This document shows, one piece after another, positions 11,908 to 22,872 of a DNA stretch of 64,000 nt. Origin of the DNA: Mesorhabditis belari (taxonomy: Eukaryota > Nematoda > Chromadorea > Rhabditida > Rhabditidae); contig CAUEEP010000287.1 in NCBI GenBank assembly GCA_958450365.1, positions 1 through 64,000 on the forward strand. Direction: 5' to 3'. Position 1 is the first letter of the stretch, and each line of letters begins with the position of its first letter. The notes below the pieces were generated by a model. The model had not been told where the DNA came from. It ran no database searches and saw only the letters and a program-made list of their open reading frames with translations. A program made the translations under genes and the position numbers.

Positions 11908-13223
11908 CCGTAAATACTGTAATTGGACCCCACCCCTCTAATAGTACCCCACCCCCACCTAACGCGGAACTACAAACAACTCTTTTAAAGCGGAAAATTT
12001 TCATGTATTTTCAGAAATCGTTTGAATTTTTAATTTTATCCCATAAATTTGTTGTTTTTAAATTTGGGGTAGCTACTTTGCGCCAAATTTTTTGCGCAGC
12101 TCGCCATAACTTTCTTCTAAGTGGGCCAATCTTTATGATTGTAGATCTCAACAAGTGCAACAAAGTAACACCAAAATAATAAAGATTGGTCCACTTAGAA
12201 GATTTGAACCACTTAGAAGCCACTTTAATATCGGTTGAGGGGATTGATATCGGTTTGGCTGAATGGATACGGGATCGTCGACCCGAGAAGAAACGAGTGA
12301 CACGCCGGATTATCTGAAATGAAGCGGCTAATCAATTCGAAAAAGCTGAAATTTCTTTCAAAAGAACCCATGGCTGGATGGAGTCGTTCTTGAGGCGCCA
12401 TCAACTTTCTTTGAGGGCACCAACTTGTCAAAAGCTGCCGACCAAATTTGAGAAGGCCATCGTCGCGCACATTCTGAGGCTGAACAAGACAATCAAAGAA
12501 GGCGATTACAAGCACATTGTTGCTTGCGATGAGACGGCGGTTTGGCTGGATGCTTCGACGAACAAGTGTATCGAAGCGGTTGGAGCCAAAGAAGTTGGTG
12601 TTCTCACCCGCGGCTATGACAAGATGAATATATCCGTGATGCTCACTGCTCGTTCCGATGGGAAAAAGTTGCGCCCTTTTGTCGTGGTGCATCGGAAAAC
12701 GATGAACGAAAAAATCGAGACAAAGCTCCAATCAAAATCATTGCTCTGTTGGAAAGAGAAGAAACGCAAGTGCTTCGATAATGAGATCACGGCGGAATAC
12801 TTGTAACGCTCTTTCGGTGGACTTATCTTTAATCTATTGTACAGGCGATGAGAAATGGCACGGACAGAGACAGAAATTGAGGACCTCTTGGAGCCGCTCG
12901 CATCAACGGGATTTCAAGGACATCGAGGAATTGATGATCAAGAAAATGGTGAATTCATTGAGTGATAACTGACTATTGAGTTCGCTCGTTAGTTGTTTTT
13001 GTTTCGTTTTGCTGTTAAATTTTCAAATGACTGAAACCAATAAAAACTAAAGAAAAAGTTTGCTTTTGAACAGATTATTTGGATGTATCCTGATTTGGTA
13101 ACTCGAATAGTGGTGTAAAATAGTAACCCACCCTCTAATAGTGCCCCACCCTCTAATAGTACCCCACCCTAGAGGGGGAGGGAAAAAATAGTACCCCATG
13201 GGGTCCAATTACAGTATTTACGG
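11908..13223 (+). mobile_element. Pogo/Tigger-like DNA transposon
   Basis: The inverted ends CCGTAAATACTGTAATTGGA are exact over at least 20 bases, followed by CCCCA and runs of TAGTACCCCACCC. The paralogous PHYH intron at about 20520-20545 is the empty site and shows a two-base duplication (TG). The element carries a plus-strand DDE transposase remnant. The same ends occur at 46855-46955 and 54850-55114. An inner hairpin with arms of about 23 bases lies at 12114-12200. Confidence 0.88.
12303..12972 (+). pseudogene. Pogo/Tigger-type DDE transposase remnant
   Basis: The frame reads through THGWMESFLRRHQLSLR, the end of the CENP-B-like DNA-binding region. It continues to VACDETAVWLDAS with the first catalytic Asp and GYDKMNISVMLTARSDGKK, as in pogo/Tigger transposases, and stops at 12806. 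The second and third acidic residues and most of the core that should follow are missing. A later frame (12820-12972) resembles the family's acidic C-terminal tail. The N-terminal helix-turn-helix is shortened, with no good start. It looks internally deleted and inactive, although the element's ends are well kept. Confidence 0.8.
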
Positions 13224-13772
13224 TGGGTGACTAAACCGAAAGGAGTTTTGACCAAACGGTGTGCCAGATATTTAGTGTTTGTTAGAGCAGAGATTTTGTC
13301 CTTAACATACCAGTATCCGGTGGTTTATTGATCAACATTGTGTGCATGGCAATAAATTCGCGTTTCTCGTTCCAATAAGATCTCGAACAATGGACTTTTT
13401 CATTGATTTAATAGCACATGCAATCCAGCAATGCCAACCAACTCCAATAGAAGTTGTTTTCTCAATTTGTTTGTGATTCTCACTTCATAATCCATCGCTC
13501 TTCAGCCTTTTCCTTTCCCCAATTCCTTTCCCCAATTCCTTTGCAGACATTCATTTGTCTAGGTACTCAAAGCCCAACTAATTCGTGTCTCTTTCTTCTT
13601 TCCCCTTCATCTCCATTGTATTCTCGAAGGTGTCCAAGTGTAAACAGAACTTCTCCTTTTCCCTATACAAGGCCAGATCGATGTATCGAGTACCGCTCTC
13701 ATCCAAAAGAAAAGAAAGATCTGACACCTTTTCAATCTCGATTAAAGCTCTATAAATTTGTGCAAAAATTGC

Positions 13773-14341
13773 ATGACTTTTGCCTTTCGTTTGTTATTAT
13801 TCCAAACACTTTGGGCTGTTCATCGGCTACAATGTGTCACTAATACACAAGAAGATATTTGGTGTGGATGTGGATACGGGAGATCGGCACTTGGACGTGA
13901 GTTTTCGACTTGGACTTTAAGAACAGAATCTCAGATATCATGGGAAAATTATATTGCTGAGGGGGCTTCGTAGGTTGAAACTCGTTTCTTATTTTGAATT
14001 CAAACATACAGCACTTATCTAGAACACTCAATTTAAAAACAAAAGCTTTCAGCTTGTGTTGGTGGTGATTGTCCGGCTGGATACATGTGCATTTGCGACT
14101 ATTGCTGTGAGTTCTTCGCATCTCTAGATTGTTACAATTCCCTTTCTGAGTCTTATTTTCAGGTGAGGGTTGTTTGGATGATTGTTACGATTGTGCTTTG
14201 TATCAACAGTATTGTGAAAATTTAAACTATTGCGATTTGAGGTAAATTCCCAAGAAACTCCGAGTCAACATTAGAGCTTTCAGACAAAAATGTAAGCGAA
14301 CGTGTGGGATTTGTCAGGATAACACAACGACAACAACATAA
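13773..14341 (+). CDS. Secreted Cys-rich ShK-like peptide
   Basis: Four exons (13773-13896, 14053-14106, 14163-14241, 14284-14341) give 104 residues. The ATG at 13773 opens a signal peptide (MTFAFRLLLFQTLWAVHRLQC). The mature part is extremely Cys-rich: CVGGDCPAGYMCICDYCC, then CLDDCYDCALYQQYCENL, then a terminal CKRTCGICQD and a Thr tail. The last third fits an ShK-type fold (final C-x(3)-C-x(2)-C as CKRTCGIC). ShK modules are abundant in nematode secreted proteins and venoms; no activity can be inferred here. Intron phases agree throughout. An upstream in-frame ATG (13758) would extend it by five residues, but the later one gives the better signal peptide. Confidence 0.75.
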
Positions 14342-15182
14342 GAGAAAGAGGGTCATGTGGGCTAGATTCTATTGTTTTCTTTTGAAAATTTATGCGGTGA
14401 TAAAAAGAATGTTTAATTGTTATGTTAAATTGAAATCGGCACTATTTGGTGGTTGATTGACCGAACGACGCGTCACCGAAACCACAGAGATCGCAATTTT
14501 CCCCTCAAAAAATGCTTTTGAAAGTTGGATTTTTTAGAATTCTGAACGTTTCCTGTCTTTTTGGCTCTATTGAGAAGGATATTTTGATACGCTGGACTAA
14601 GAATCAATAGGCTGATTATAATAAGCTGTCCAGGAAGTCTTTTCGTCCGTTCCGTCCGTGTCCGTTCCTTTTCACTTCCGTTTAAGACCAATAAGTGCAC
14701 CAATTGAACTACAGTTTGTTTTACTAGAAAGGCATATTCTTTTTCTTCAAAATAACATTAAAAAGATTTCAAATGTCTTATAACTACATTTTTTTGGGTG
14801 TTTAAAATCGAATAGTCAAAAAGAGCGACGGCTCTTAAGACTTAAGACTCTTAAGCGAGACTTAAGCTAAGGAAACCCATGTTCATGTCAATAGATAAAA
14901 GATAGAGCATAAAAATTTAGACATATAGCCAAAATTTTCAGAGAAATTCGTTCAGCCAATTTCTTCTTAGAGGTTTTTATCGATTTTTTTAGGAAAAACA
15001 CGTTTTTTTTACAATCCTTTTATCTGTAATTTGGTTTTGCAAAGCTTTGGAGTTGGCAAAAAACTTTTATTCACAAAACAAGCGAGAGTAAATGCAATCA
15101 TTAAAAGAATGGAAACACAAATTTTACAATAAAATTAAGACATAAAGCTTAAAAAACCTACTTGTATTGTCTATTCTATTGT
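14342..15182. other. Spacer with a diverged mariner-type MITE
   Basis: About 14630-14770 matches the dispersed MITE described at 6652-7047 (GTCCAGGAAGTCTTTTCGTC, then AAGACCAATAAGTGCACCAA). The rest is AT-rich. A short CTTAAGACTCTTAAGCGAGA-like series of CTTAAG motifs lies at 14835-14870. I see no gene. Confidence 0.5.
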
Positions 15183-16648
15183 CTATTCTATTGTAATTGG
15201 TTGTTGTGGAGATTCATTATTCGTTCCCGTATCACCGACCATTGTATTGCTTTTATTCTTTTGCATGACTCGTGGTTGATTGTGCTTCCCGTGAGTCGCT
15301 TTTCTCACACGAACTGAATGAAAGTCACTGTTTTCTTTGACTGTTTTCTTTGAAAGTTCGTTGAAGTCCTTTTTCATGCACTACTTTGTTCTTGATTCTC
15401 TAGAAATGGCTTTGATTCTAATCGTGAACAACTGAAGGAACACAAAATGTGATGTGAAAAATGGATGTACCTACTGCTTCAAGGCCTCGTCCCGGCTCGA
15501 TCTCGAGCAATGACTCTTCTGGAGGAAGTGAGTCCTGCAAAGAGTTTGAGATCTCTTGTTTTACATCGAATCAAACCTCTTGTGTCTGTGTCTCCTCAAT
15601 TGTCGGTTCGGAAATGTTTTGTGAATCAGTCTCAGCATCAATTCTCTCTTCACAGTCACCAATTGAATGATTTGTGATCTCTGAAAGTTTAATCACATTA
15701 AGATTTATTTCATTTCAACCTTCTTCTTCATTTGATGAATCAGATCTTTTCTTTACGTGGTGATCTTCCGTTTCTGAAATTTAAAGTAAATTCTAAAGCA
15801 CTTCAAAGCCAAACCCTGCTCGGACGGTCCTCCTTTCATCTCGTGATTTTCTGAAAGTTGAGAGCTTTTGTGAATTCACTTGTACTAACCTTGTCTCTCA
15901 TGTTCGGCACTTCTTTTCTCTTCAGTTAACGTTTGATCTAAAGCTTTGAAAGTCTTCAAATGAAATGAAACAAACGATGTTCAGCAATTGTGATAGCTGT
16001 CGTTGTTGCTGGACCAGTTGGCTGTTTGATTCGACGTTTGTCTCTCACCTAAATTTCACCATTTCGTAGCTTTTAAACTCAATTTGATTGATCAATTTGA
16101 TGAAACTCACATCAATTTGTGGAGGTCCCTCCATTCCTTCTCCTTCATGTTCTTTATGTTCATCAGCTTCTCTTTTTCTTCTATCAACATCGGTTTCTGG
16201 AGTCTCTGTCAATTCATCAGATCCCTTGATTTCACGCTCGAAACGAGTCAACTCTAAAAGTTGAGACTTGATTTCGAAGAACTAGTTTTTCTTGAATAAA
16301 ACTGTTGGGAAGATAGCTTTTGATTTTGAGAAGATACTTCCCACAAATTTGCCGCTTTCTAAAATGCATCTTTCAGGTTGTTTGTCTGTCTGCCTAGGTA
16401 GTCTAGGCCATTTTATTTTTTCCTCCCTCCCATTTGGTTCTGCATTTTTATTCGAATCAATTACGATTTTTTATTCGTGTTCATTATTCTGGATAAACGC
16501 TGACTGTTATTCCGCAAACAATTCACGCTACAACAGTCATGAGGATCCTACTACAACAAAACAAACCTTGTTCGCTGCTACTATAATGAATGGGAATTGC
16601 TGATGCATAGACGATAAGAATCATCAAGAATATCGTACCGGTTTTCAT
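15183..16648 (-). CDS. Acidic low-complexity secreted protein, unrecognised
   Basis: On the minus strand an ATG at 16648 opens a good signal peptide (MKTGTIFLMILIVYASAIP). Consistent phases then link small exons encoding LTRFEREIKGSDELTETPE, an RRKREADEHKEHEGEG stretch, VRDKRRIKQPTGPATTTAI, QTLTEEKRSAEHERQ, NHEMKGGPSEQ, KKRSDSSNEEE, EERIDAETDSQNISE and LPPEESLLEIEPGRG. The product is rich in Glu, Lys, Ser and Thr and disordered, with several dibasic pairs. The last exon is unclear: one acceptor gives a stop near 15340, another reads on through KKDFNELSKKTVKEN to 15183. I do not recognise a family. Dibasic sites might suggest a processed precursor, but no repeated peptide is visible. Confidence 0.5.
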
Positions 16649-17439
16649 CGTTGTCAATGGGAAAGTAAACGCCCTGGAGTTCAAATTCTAAATATTACTC
16701 AATCTAGAACAAGCTATTTGACTATTTGAGAGCTTTTGAAGCCATTTTTTTTTGTGCAAAAGAGCAATAATGAGAATGAATTCAAATATTTACGAAAAAT
16801 TTGTAGTAAAGATAATTCAGTGAAGGACAATGCATAGGTAAAATCAACAACTAAATCTCAGAAAAAAATTGTTTTGAAAACAAATCATAACTGTTGAAAT
16901 TGGTGAATATTGGGTGTCCTTTTTTGGGAATCTGAATGAGTAATGGAAAAGTGGGAAAGGAGGGAATGGTTGGTTGTTAACCGGTGCACTGAACCGAACT
17001 ATTTCTCTTCGCAACCATTCTATGACCATCAAATTACCCCAAATCGAGACAAAAAAAAAGAATAGTTGGGAATTCGAAATGGGATTTGGCACCTCAAATC
17101 CTCTAGAATTTTTGGATTCTATTTTGAAAAAAATATTGGATCTGAAAAGCGGTGACTAGGCGTTTGTTGAAGTATCTTTTATGCTGAAGCATGAAGTATC
17201 ATGAAGTATCATGAAGCTGAAGCTGAAGTATCATGAAGTATCTTTTAGCAAAGCCAGAGATAGCACTGTAGTAAGATTACGGTAGTTTGATAGCTACAGT
17301 AAGAGACAATATTGCTTTGAGTCTAAATCCAATACCGTAGTACCACAGGAAGACTGCTATAGTCAGCTACGTTAAGAAGTGCAGTATTGTTTTGAAATCT
17401 AAACCCAACCCAGTATGTTGTTGACAATACTTTGGTTCT

Positions 17440-18523
17440 TTAAAGGACATTCAAATCATCAGCATGAAAGGATTTATTCGAAATTCTGTTATTTACAGCA
17501 ATTTTGGCTCTTTGGGTGAACTGAATTGGATTGGAAGACTCAGTGACCTGAATTCTTTGTTTTTGAAAAAAAACAAGTAAAAATCTACCGCCTCCACCGA
17601 TACCGGGAAGAGTTGGGAGAATGCCTCCGCCGAGAAGTGGGGAACACTCAAAAAGTTATTATCCTGTAGATTCCGAAGATTCAAGATCTTTCTTACATTC
17701 AGTCTTACTTGGCTTTTAAGCTAATGGTAAAATTTATGTCAAAATGCCAAGAAGAGAATCGAGAAGATCATGAACGGGAAGACAAATCAATTGCTCGAGA
17801 GTGTCCAACAAACCATTTTGATCTACAAGACAAATTGCGACCTGGGAATGAAGATGACTGTTGTATAAAGAGAGAGAGTTATCAACACTTACAATACTCC
17901 AAAGTGGTGAGAGCACGTTGAGAACTTGGAGACAAAGAGTCGTGTAGAGATTGATTTCACCGGTGACAAGCCCTTGGAAAGATTTTATTGCTATAAAAGC
18001 CATTCAGTTATCAGAAAGAAGATATTCAAGTTCAACATTCAATTCCAATCCACAAGGACCTTCAGGAAGGATGAGAACCGTTGGAATACTCGCAACTCTC
18101 TGAAAAGGAATGATTCTTTGCTATTGATAAGATTACCTTGATGATGTCGATATGTTGGATGGAGAGTGTATTCACTCACTGAAGTCCCGTTTATTATCTT
18201 TGTTGTCTTGGTAAGGATCTTCATGTGTGAGACTGAAGCGAGATACTTTTTTGTGTTTGTGAAAAAACTGACTCTAATCAAGTACACAAACGAGAGCCCC
18301 AAGGTTGGGAGTGAGTGAGCAATGACAATTTCCTGTACTCCCACCACTTCCTGTTATTCCATCCGTTCCCCCACTTGGAGGGGAAACTGGAGAATGCATA
18401 GCCCATAGTGGAGTTGATACTAACAATAATTGAAGAAGGGTTAGGTAGAAAATTATCTGGAATGGAAGACAGACATGGCAATAATACAATGGTACTTAAG
18501 TACAGCACAAGATCCAGTCTCTG
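17440..18523 (-). CDS. Unrecognised multi-exon gene, possibly secreted
   Basis: The minus-strand start at 18523 reads MNIQRLDLVLYLSTIVLLP, a likely signal peptide. An exon with STPLWAMHSPVSPPSGG and NCHCSLTPNLG may follow. Downstream pieces join in frame: LSIQHIDIIK-RVASIPTVLILPE, then AIKSFQGLVTGEINLYTTLC and LQVLNVLSPLWSI, then VAICLVDQNGLLDTLEQLIC, DNNFLSVPHFSAEAFSQL and VTESSNPIQFTQRAKIAV, ending at a stop at 17440-17442. Intron positions inside are good, but the junction between the first two exons and the rest is not proven. An in-frame TGA at about 18007 is avoided if the GTCCTTG donor at about 18055 is used. No family is recognised. Confidence 0.4.
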
Positions 18524-19794
18524 GATGTTCATTTTGGGGTAATATTTACTACTGGGCACTTAAGACCTGATCTAAGATCTTTTCCTTGACCAAAAGCACC
18601 GTTTACCGTAAACTTGAACAACTTTAGTAGTAGCTGTAATAATAACAGAATAGACTTGCCTTTAGCCGCTTCAAATCAAGTTTTGAATTGGTATCCTTTC
18701 ACTTTCTCATCCATTTATACTGTCCCATCATTCTACAGATTGTTTCTCCCCATTTATCACAAAAACATTTTAGTATAGTATTTTTGAATAATCAATTCTA
18801 TAAGTGACATAGTCCAAACTCAGTATGAGCATCTTAATGAAGTATATCCAGATTTTTGTGTGTTTTCATGGTTTTTTTTGTCTTTTTGTGGTTCAGACTG
18901 CGCTTTTTGAATGAAATTTTTATGTGGAGAGGCCAAAGAGAAATAAAAGTTGAATATTCTCGTAGATTGAATGAATGTGCATTTTCTTAGCCTGATCTCT
19001 AAACTACTGGCTTAGCCCAGAGTTATCTTTTAGGTCTTGAATATCATCTGATATTCGAATATTCAAGACGAATATCAAGAGATATTCATCTTGAATTCTT
19101 CTGATTATAAGCTCAACAAGGTGATACAGTAGTAAGATCATACTTTACTGTAGTTAGATAACTTCAGCAAGTGACAGTAATACCATAGTACCGAAATGCC
19201 TGCTTAAACGTATACACTTTGAGTACAGTTTGATTGACTAGCTTTTACAATCTAAGAGCATATTAGTGATGAATATTTTCTATAAAACTGTTTCCCGAAA
19301 TTCCTAGATCACTTAGCATTTGCAGACATCACAAAAAGCGGATACCTTTTTTCAAAAATGATTAATGAGATGTGCAATTCTTTAGGACAACTCATCTTTT
19401 GACTACTTTGACTCGAAAAAACCAAAGCTTTACTTTAGAAACACTGTAGTTTTTTCGATTATCTCTTATTTTCCACATTTTTATCTCAATTTTATTATTT
19501 TGCTGATTTTGCTGATTTTGCTGATGATCCGCTCATAACACCAAAAAAAGGATCTTATTTTTTGTCGACAACATTCCTGTTTCTGTACTTTTCCCTCTCC
19601 ACTTACCCATTGTCCATAAGATTTCCATCTGTAGTCCAACGTTATCACTTGAACTCCCCCTCTCATCTATCATTCATTCCATTTTCTCCCATCTTTTCGT
19701 TGTCTAGTTTGACCTGATAAATGTTCCCTATAAGACAAAGTTTTTCGAAATTTTTGCCAATTTTTCTATCATTTCTCGTATTTATTTTTGAAAA
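18524..19794. other. Upstream region of the intact PHYH gene
   Basis: No gene is visible. The part from about 19308 to 19794 is repeated almost exactly at 36630-37102 in front of the PHYH remnant there, so the 5' flank was copied along with the gene. A pair of short inverted segments (GATATTCGAATATTCAAGAC and neighbours) lies at 19045-19100. Confidence 0.6.
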
Positions 19795-21444
19795 ATGAGC
19801 GCCCAGATTGGTTTTCACGATTTAAAGAGTGATGGATTGGTGATTACAGCTCAACAGAAAAGGGTTCATTTCGAAAAATCATTGATAACTTTGCACAGCT
19901 TTTAACCTTTATTATCTAAGTTTATGAATATCCAAAAAACTTTATTTTCTTGTAAATTCTATGAAATTTCAGTTCTATGAAAGAGAAGGCTATCTTGTCA
20001 TCAAGAAAGTCCTCTCTCAACATGACATCGATATATTCACGAATCGATTCAAGGTAAATCTTCAAAAGTGGAATTTTCTTCTATTAAGAACTACAATGTT
20101 TATTGAAATTTGCTTCTTTTTAGGAGATCTGTCAAATGAAAGATGTCCCGGCTACAATGACCGTCATGCGAGATTTCGCTATCAATAGAAGCGAGTGAAT
20201 ATTTAGCCAATTATTAAGAATTTTTTGACCAATTATTAAGAAAATTTTTGAAAATATTCTTTTAGATACGTTCCCGGAGAGAAAGCGATCATGAAACTTC
20301 AAGATTTCGGCGATGATCCAGTCCTCTTCAGCTTTTGTCAACATCCAGAAATCGTTTCCATTGTTCGAGATCTTATTGGAACGAGAAACGCGAATTTATT
20401 GGCCATGCACACAATGTTGATCAATAAACCACCGGATACTGGTATTTTAAGGACAAAATCTCTACTCTAACAAATGCTAAATATCTGGCACACCGTTTGG
20501 CCAAAAGTTCTTTCGATATAGTCACCCAAGTAGAAATGGCTTCATCTCTGGCAAAATTGTTAATCTTTTTTTAAAGGTTCTCAACTTTCTCGCCACCCAC
20601 TGCATCAAGACCAACAATACTTCCCATTTGGCCCATCTGATGCCATTGTTTGTGCATGGACTGCTATGGAAACTGTTAGTAACTGGAAATTACAAGCACT
20701 GTATCAAATCTACAACTAATTTCAGGTAAACCGAGCAAATGGATGCCTCGTTGTTGTGCCTGGCACTCACAAAGGACCCGTTCATCCACATGAGTACCCG
20801 AAATGGGAGGTAAGATTGATTGAAAATCAGATAAATATTAGATAATTGTACAAAGGCTATTCAAAAGGTTTCCAAATGACTCTTTCCAGGGAGGAGTCAA
20901 TCCACTCTATCACGGAATCCAGGACTTTGATCCAAATATGCCAAGACTTCATTTGGAAATGCAGGCTGGCGACACTGTATTCTTTCATCCGATTCTAATT
21001 CACGGATCTGGAACGAATAGAACCACAGGTGAATAGATGATTTTTCATCTTAAACTTACCAACTTACAGGTTTCCGAAAAGCGATCTCCTGCCATTTCGC
21101 CAATGATGATATTTGTCGCTATCAGCCAATCACTCAAGGACAGGTTCGGGAATTCGTTTAATGATAGAAAACAGAAAAATCCCACAAATCTTGGCTTAAA
21201 CCGGCTTAAATGTGTATTTCTAGAGCAACACAGCAAACGAGATTGTGGACACGGCACAAAGAGTGTTGAAGAAATTTGGAATCGATGATGCTGATGCGAA
21301 AGAAGCGATTCCTGATCTGGAGGTAAGATCGGAGAATAAATGACCAAAAGAGTCTTTTTTGATCAAATATTCAAACGCCAGCTTTTCCAGGGAGTTTGGC
21401 GAATGAAAGCAAAAGCCGTGAGCGGAGTGAGGAACCATCTTTGA
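19795..21444 (+). CDS. Phytanoyl-CoA 2-hydroxylase (PHYH family)
   Basis: Fe(II)/2-oxoglutarate dioxygenase that hydroxylates 3-methyl-branched acyl-CoA for peroxisomal alpha-oxidation. Ten exons (19795-19863, 19973-20053, 20124-20194, 20266-20441, 20577-20674, 20726-20809, 20890-21028, 21070-21143, 21224-21322, 21391-21444) give 314 residues. The metal ligands are visible in [17 protein letters not shown] (His-x-Asp) and [11 protein letters not shown] (distal His). The 2-oxoglutarate-binding Arg lies in [43 protein letters not shown] and [16 protein letters not shown] are close to the human PHYH pattern. It lacks the long N-terminal PTS2 leader of the mammalian enzyme and ends Asn-His-Leu, a weak PTS1-like tail, so peroxisomal import is likely but unproven. 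It heads a cassette followed by chemoreceptor copy B. Confidence 0.93.
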
Positions 21445-22872
21445 TCTTTGTCTCGCTGATTTCATGCTGCTGTAAATAAATTGTGCTTTCACCTTTCAGA
21501 TACGAATGGATTGGTTCTGTTGATTGATATGATTGAGATTGATCTGATCTTGTTCTTTATCTCTTTACATCAGATCAGATTTATCTAACAGTTCTGTTAG
21601 AAACACCCGGATATGGATTTCAGCTATAAAATTATGGCAATAGTTCGATGTTTTACATATTAGGTTGGTAAATAAGTGTTTTCGTTCCTTTTCGTTCTTC
21701 GTTTAAGACCAATAAATGCACCAATTGAACTACGATTTGTTTCATTAGAAAGGTCAATTATTTTTCTGCAAATGAAGATTAAATGGGTTTACAAATGTCT
21801 TATGACTCGATTTCTTTGAGAGTGTGAAGCCGGGTAGTAAAAAAGCACAAAATTCTTCAAAAACATCTGCCTTTTCAAACCGCTCTCACCAAATAACTTC
21901 CTGATTTTACTCAATTTTACAGCACAGTACAAAATACAGAAGTGGAAAGAATTTGATAATGGCAATAACTTGGCACTTATGGGTTTTAGCGCGCGCAATA
22001 ACCAACCCTTAAACTCTTTCGTAGTCAATATGCGAAAATCGACATTCTTTTTGTTAAAGATCCAGGCGATCATTAACCTGCTCGTGTTGATCATCCTTCT
22101 AATTGTTCGTGACGACACATTCAGATTGAGATTGGCCTTGATTTGGGGAGAAACCAACGTCGAATTTGAGGATTCGGAACGGGCAGGAAGAGATCTCCCG
22201 CGAGCGGTTATGTAAAAGGGGTTATGTAAAAGCCCTGCGCAAGACTGCGAGCGATTACCTCTCGGCGCATGGCGCACAAAGGACGCCTTGAGGTCTCCAC
22301 AAACTTCTTTTGCTCTGTAAACATTGCTCAGATGAGATATTAAGCCAAAAGTTTGTACTCAGGGATTTTCGGGGTAAGCGAAGCGATTGGCGGGATTCGT
22401 TTGTTGTCTCTTCAAGCAAAATCTCTAATTTGTGCTGATCTTGAGCCAGGCTACAAATAACTATCGCAGGGTAAAACCCAGAAGTACCACAAACTTTTTA
22501 GGTCTTACTGACTATTGTTTGTTTTGCGAAAAGCTGGCTTCCTGTCCTTACAACTCAAAGATAAAGTCTGATTTACTTTGCAAGAAAAGATTCTATTGTA
22601 CATACGAAGTGTAGAATAAAGTCTTTCAAGCCATCAACAGCGACAGTAATGGTATTGAAGCTGGATTGGGTGTGTCAATTTCAATTTCACATTCCTATAG
22701 CTCTGACGTCAATCTGTTTCCAAAAATGCACCTTCGAAAATAATTCGAAAATCTGCCCTTTCAAATAGCATCTGCTGATCACCTGTCTTCGTTTCATTTC
22801 AATTCGCCGTACAAACTTTCCCCTTAGACTTCTCGGCTTTACTTTTAATCTCAGCCATCGATTTCTTTCGGA
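21445..22872. repeat. Cassette spacer with dispersed repeats
   Basis: This interval lies between PHYH and receptor copy B. It holds a mariner-type MITE end (from about 21656, ATATTAGGTTGGTAAATAAG) and a block (21700-22040) repeated at 24366-24720. A further block (about 22060-22700) is found in inverted orientation at 7290-9400 and directly at 42080-42470. The last 60 bases before the receptor ATG (CTTAGACTTCTCGGC... to ATTTCTTTCGGA) are kept in copies B, C and D, so they may contain promoter sequence. No coding exon is supported. Confidence 0.6.

Larger units (their letters stand above)
11300..13394 (-). pseudogene. Truncated PHYH copy, split by a pogo-like element
   Basis: Minus-strand exons equivalent to the intact PHYH exons 4 (part, 13308-13394), 5 (about 11770-11862), 6 (about 11626-11711), 7 (about 11408-11547) and 8 (part) are present and nearly identical to the copy at 19795-21444. 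Exons 1-3 are absent: similarity stops abruptly at about 13395. The 3' end is also gone. After CAATCACTCA the sequence jumps to GATCAGATTTATCTAAC, skipping the last two exons through a short shared GATC/CA junction. A 1316-base transposon fills the exon 4-5 intron. It cannot make a full enzyme. Confidence 0.88.

Noticed and set aside
12225..12731. A 168-codon open frame on the minus strand in the pogo-like element
   Set aside because: It is the antisense shadow of the plus-strand transposase remnant, which carries recognisable pogo/Tigger motifs.
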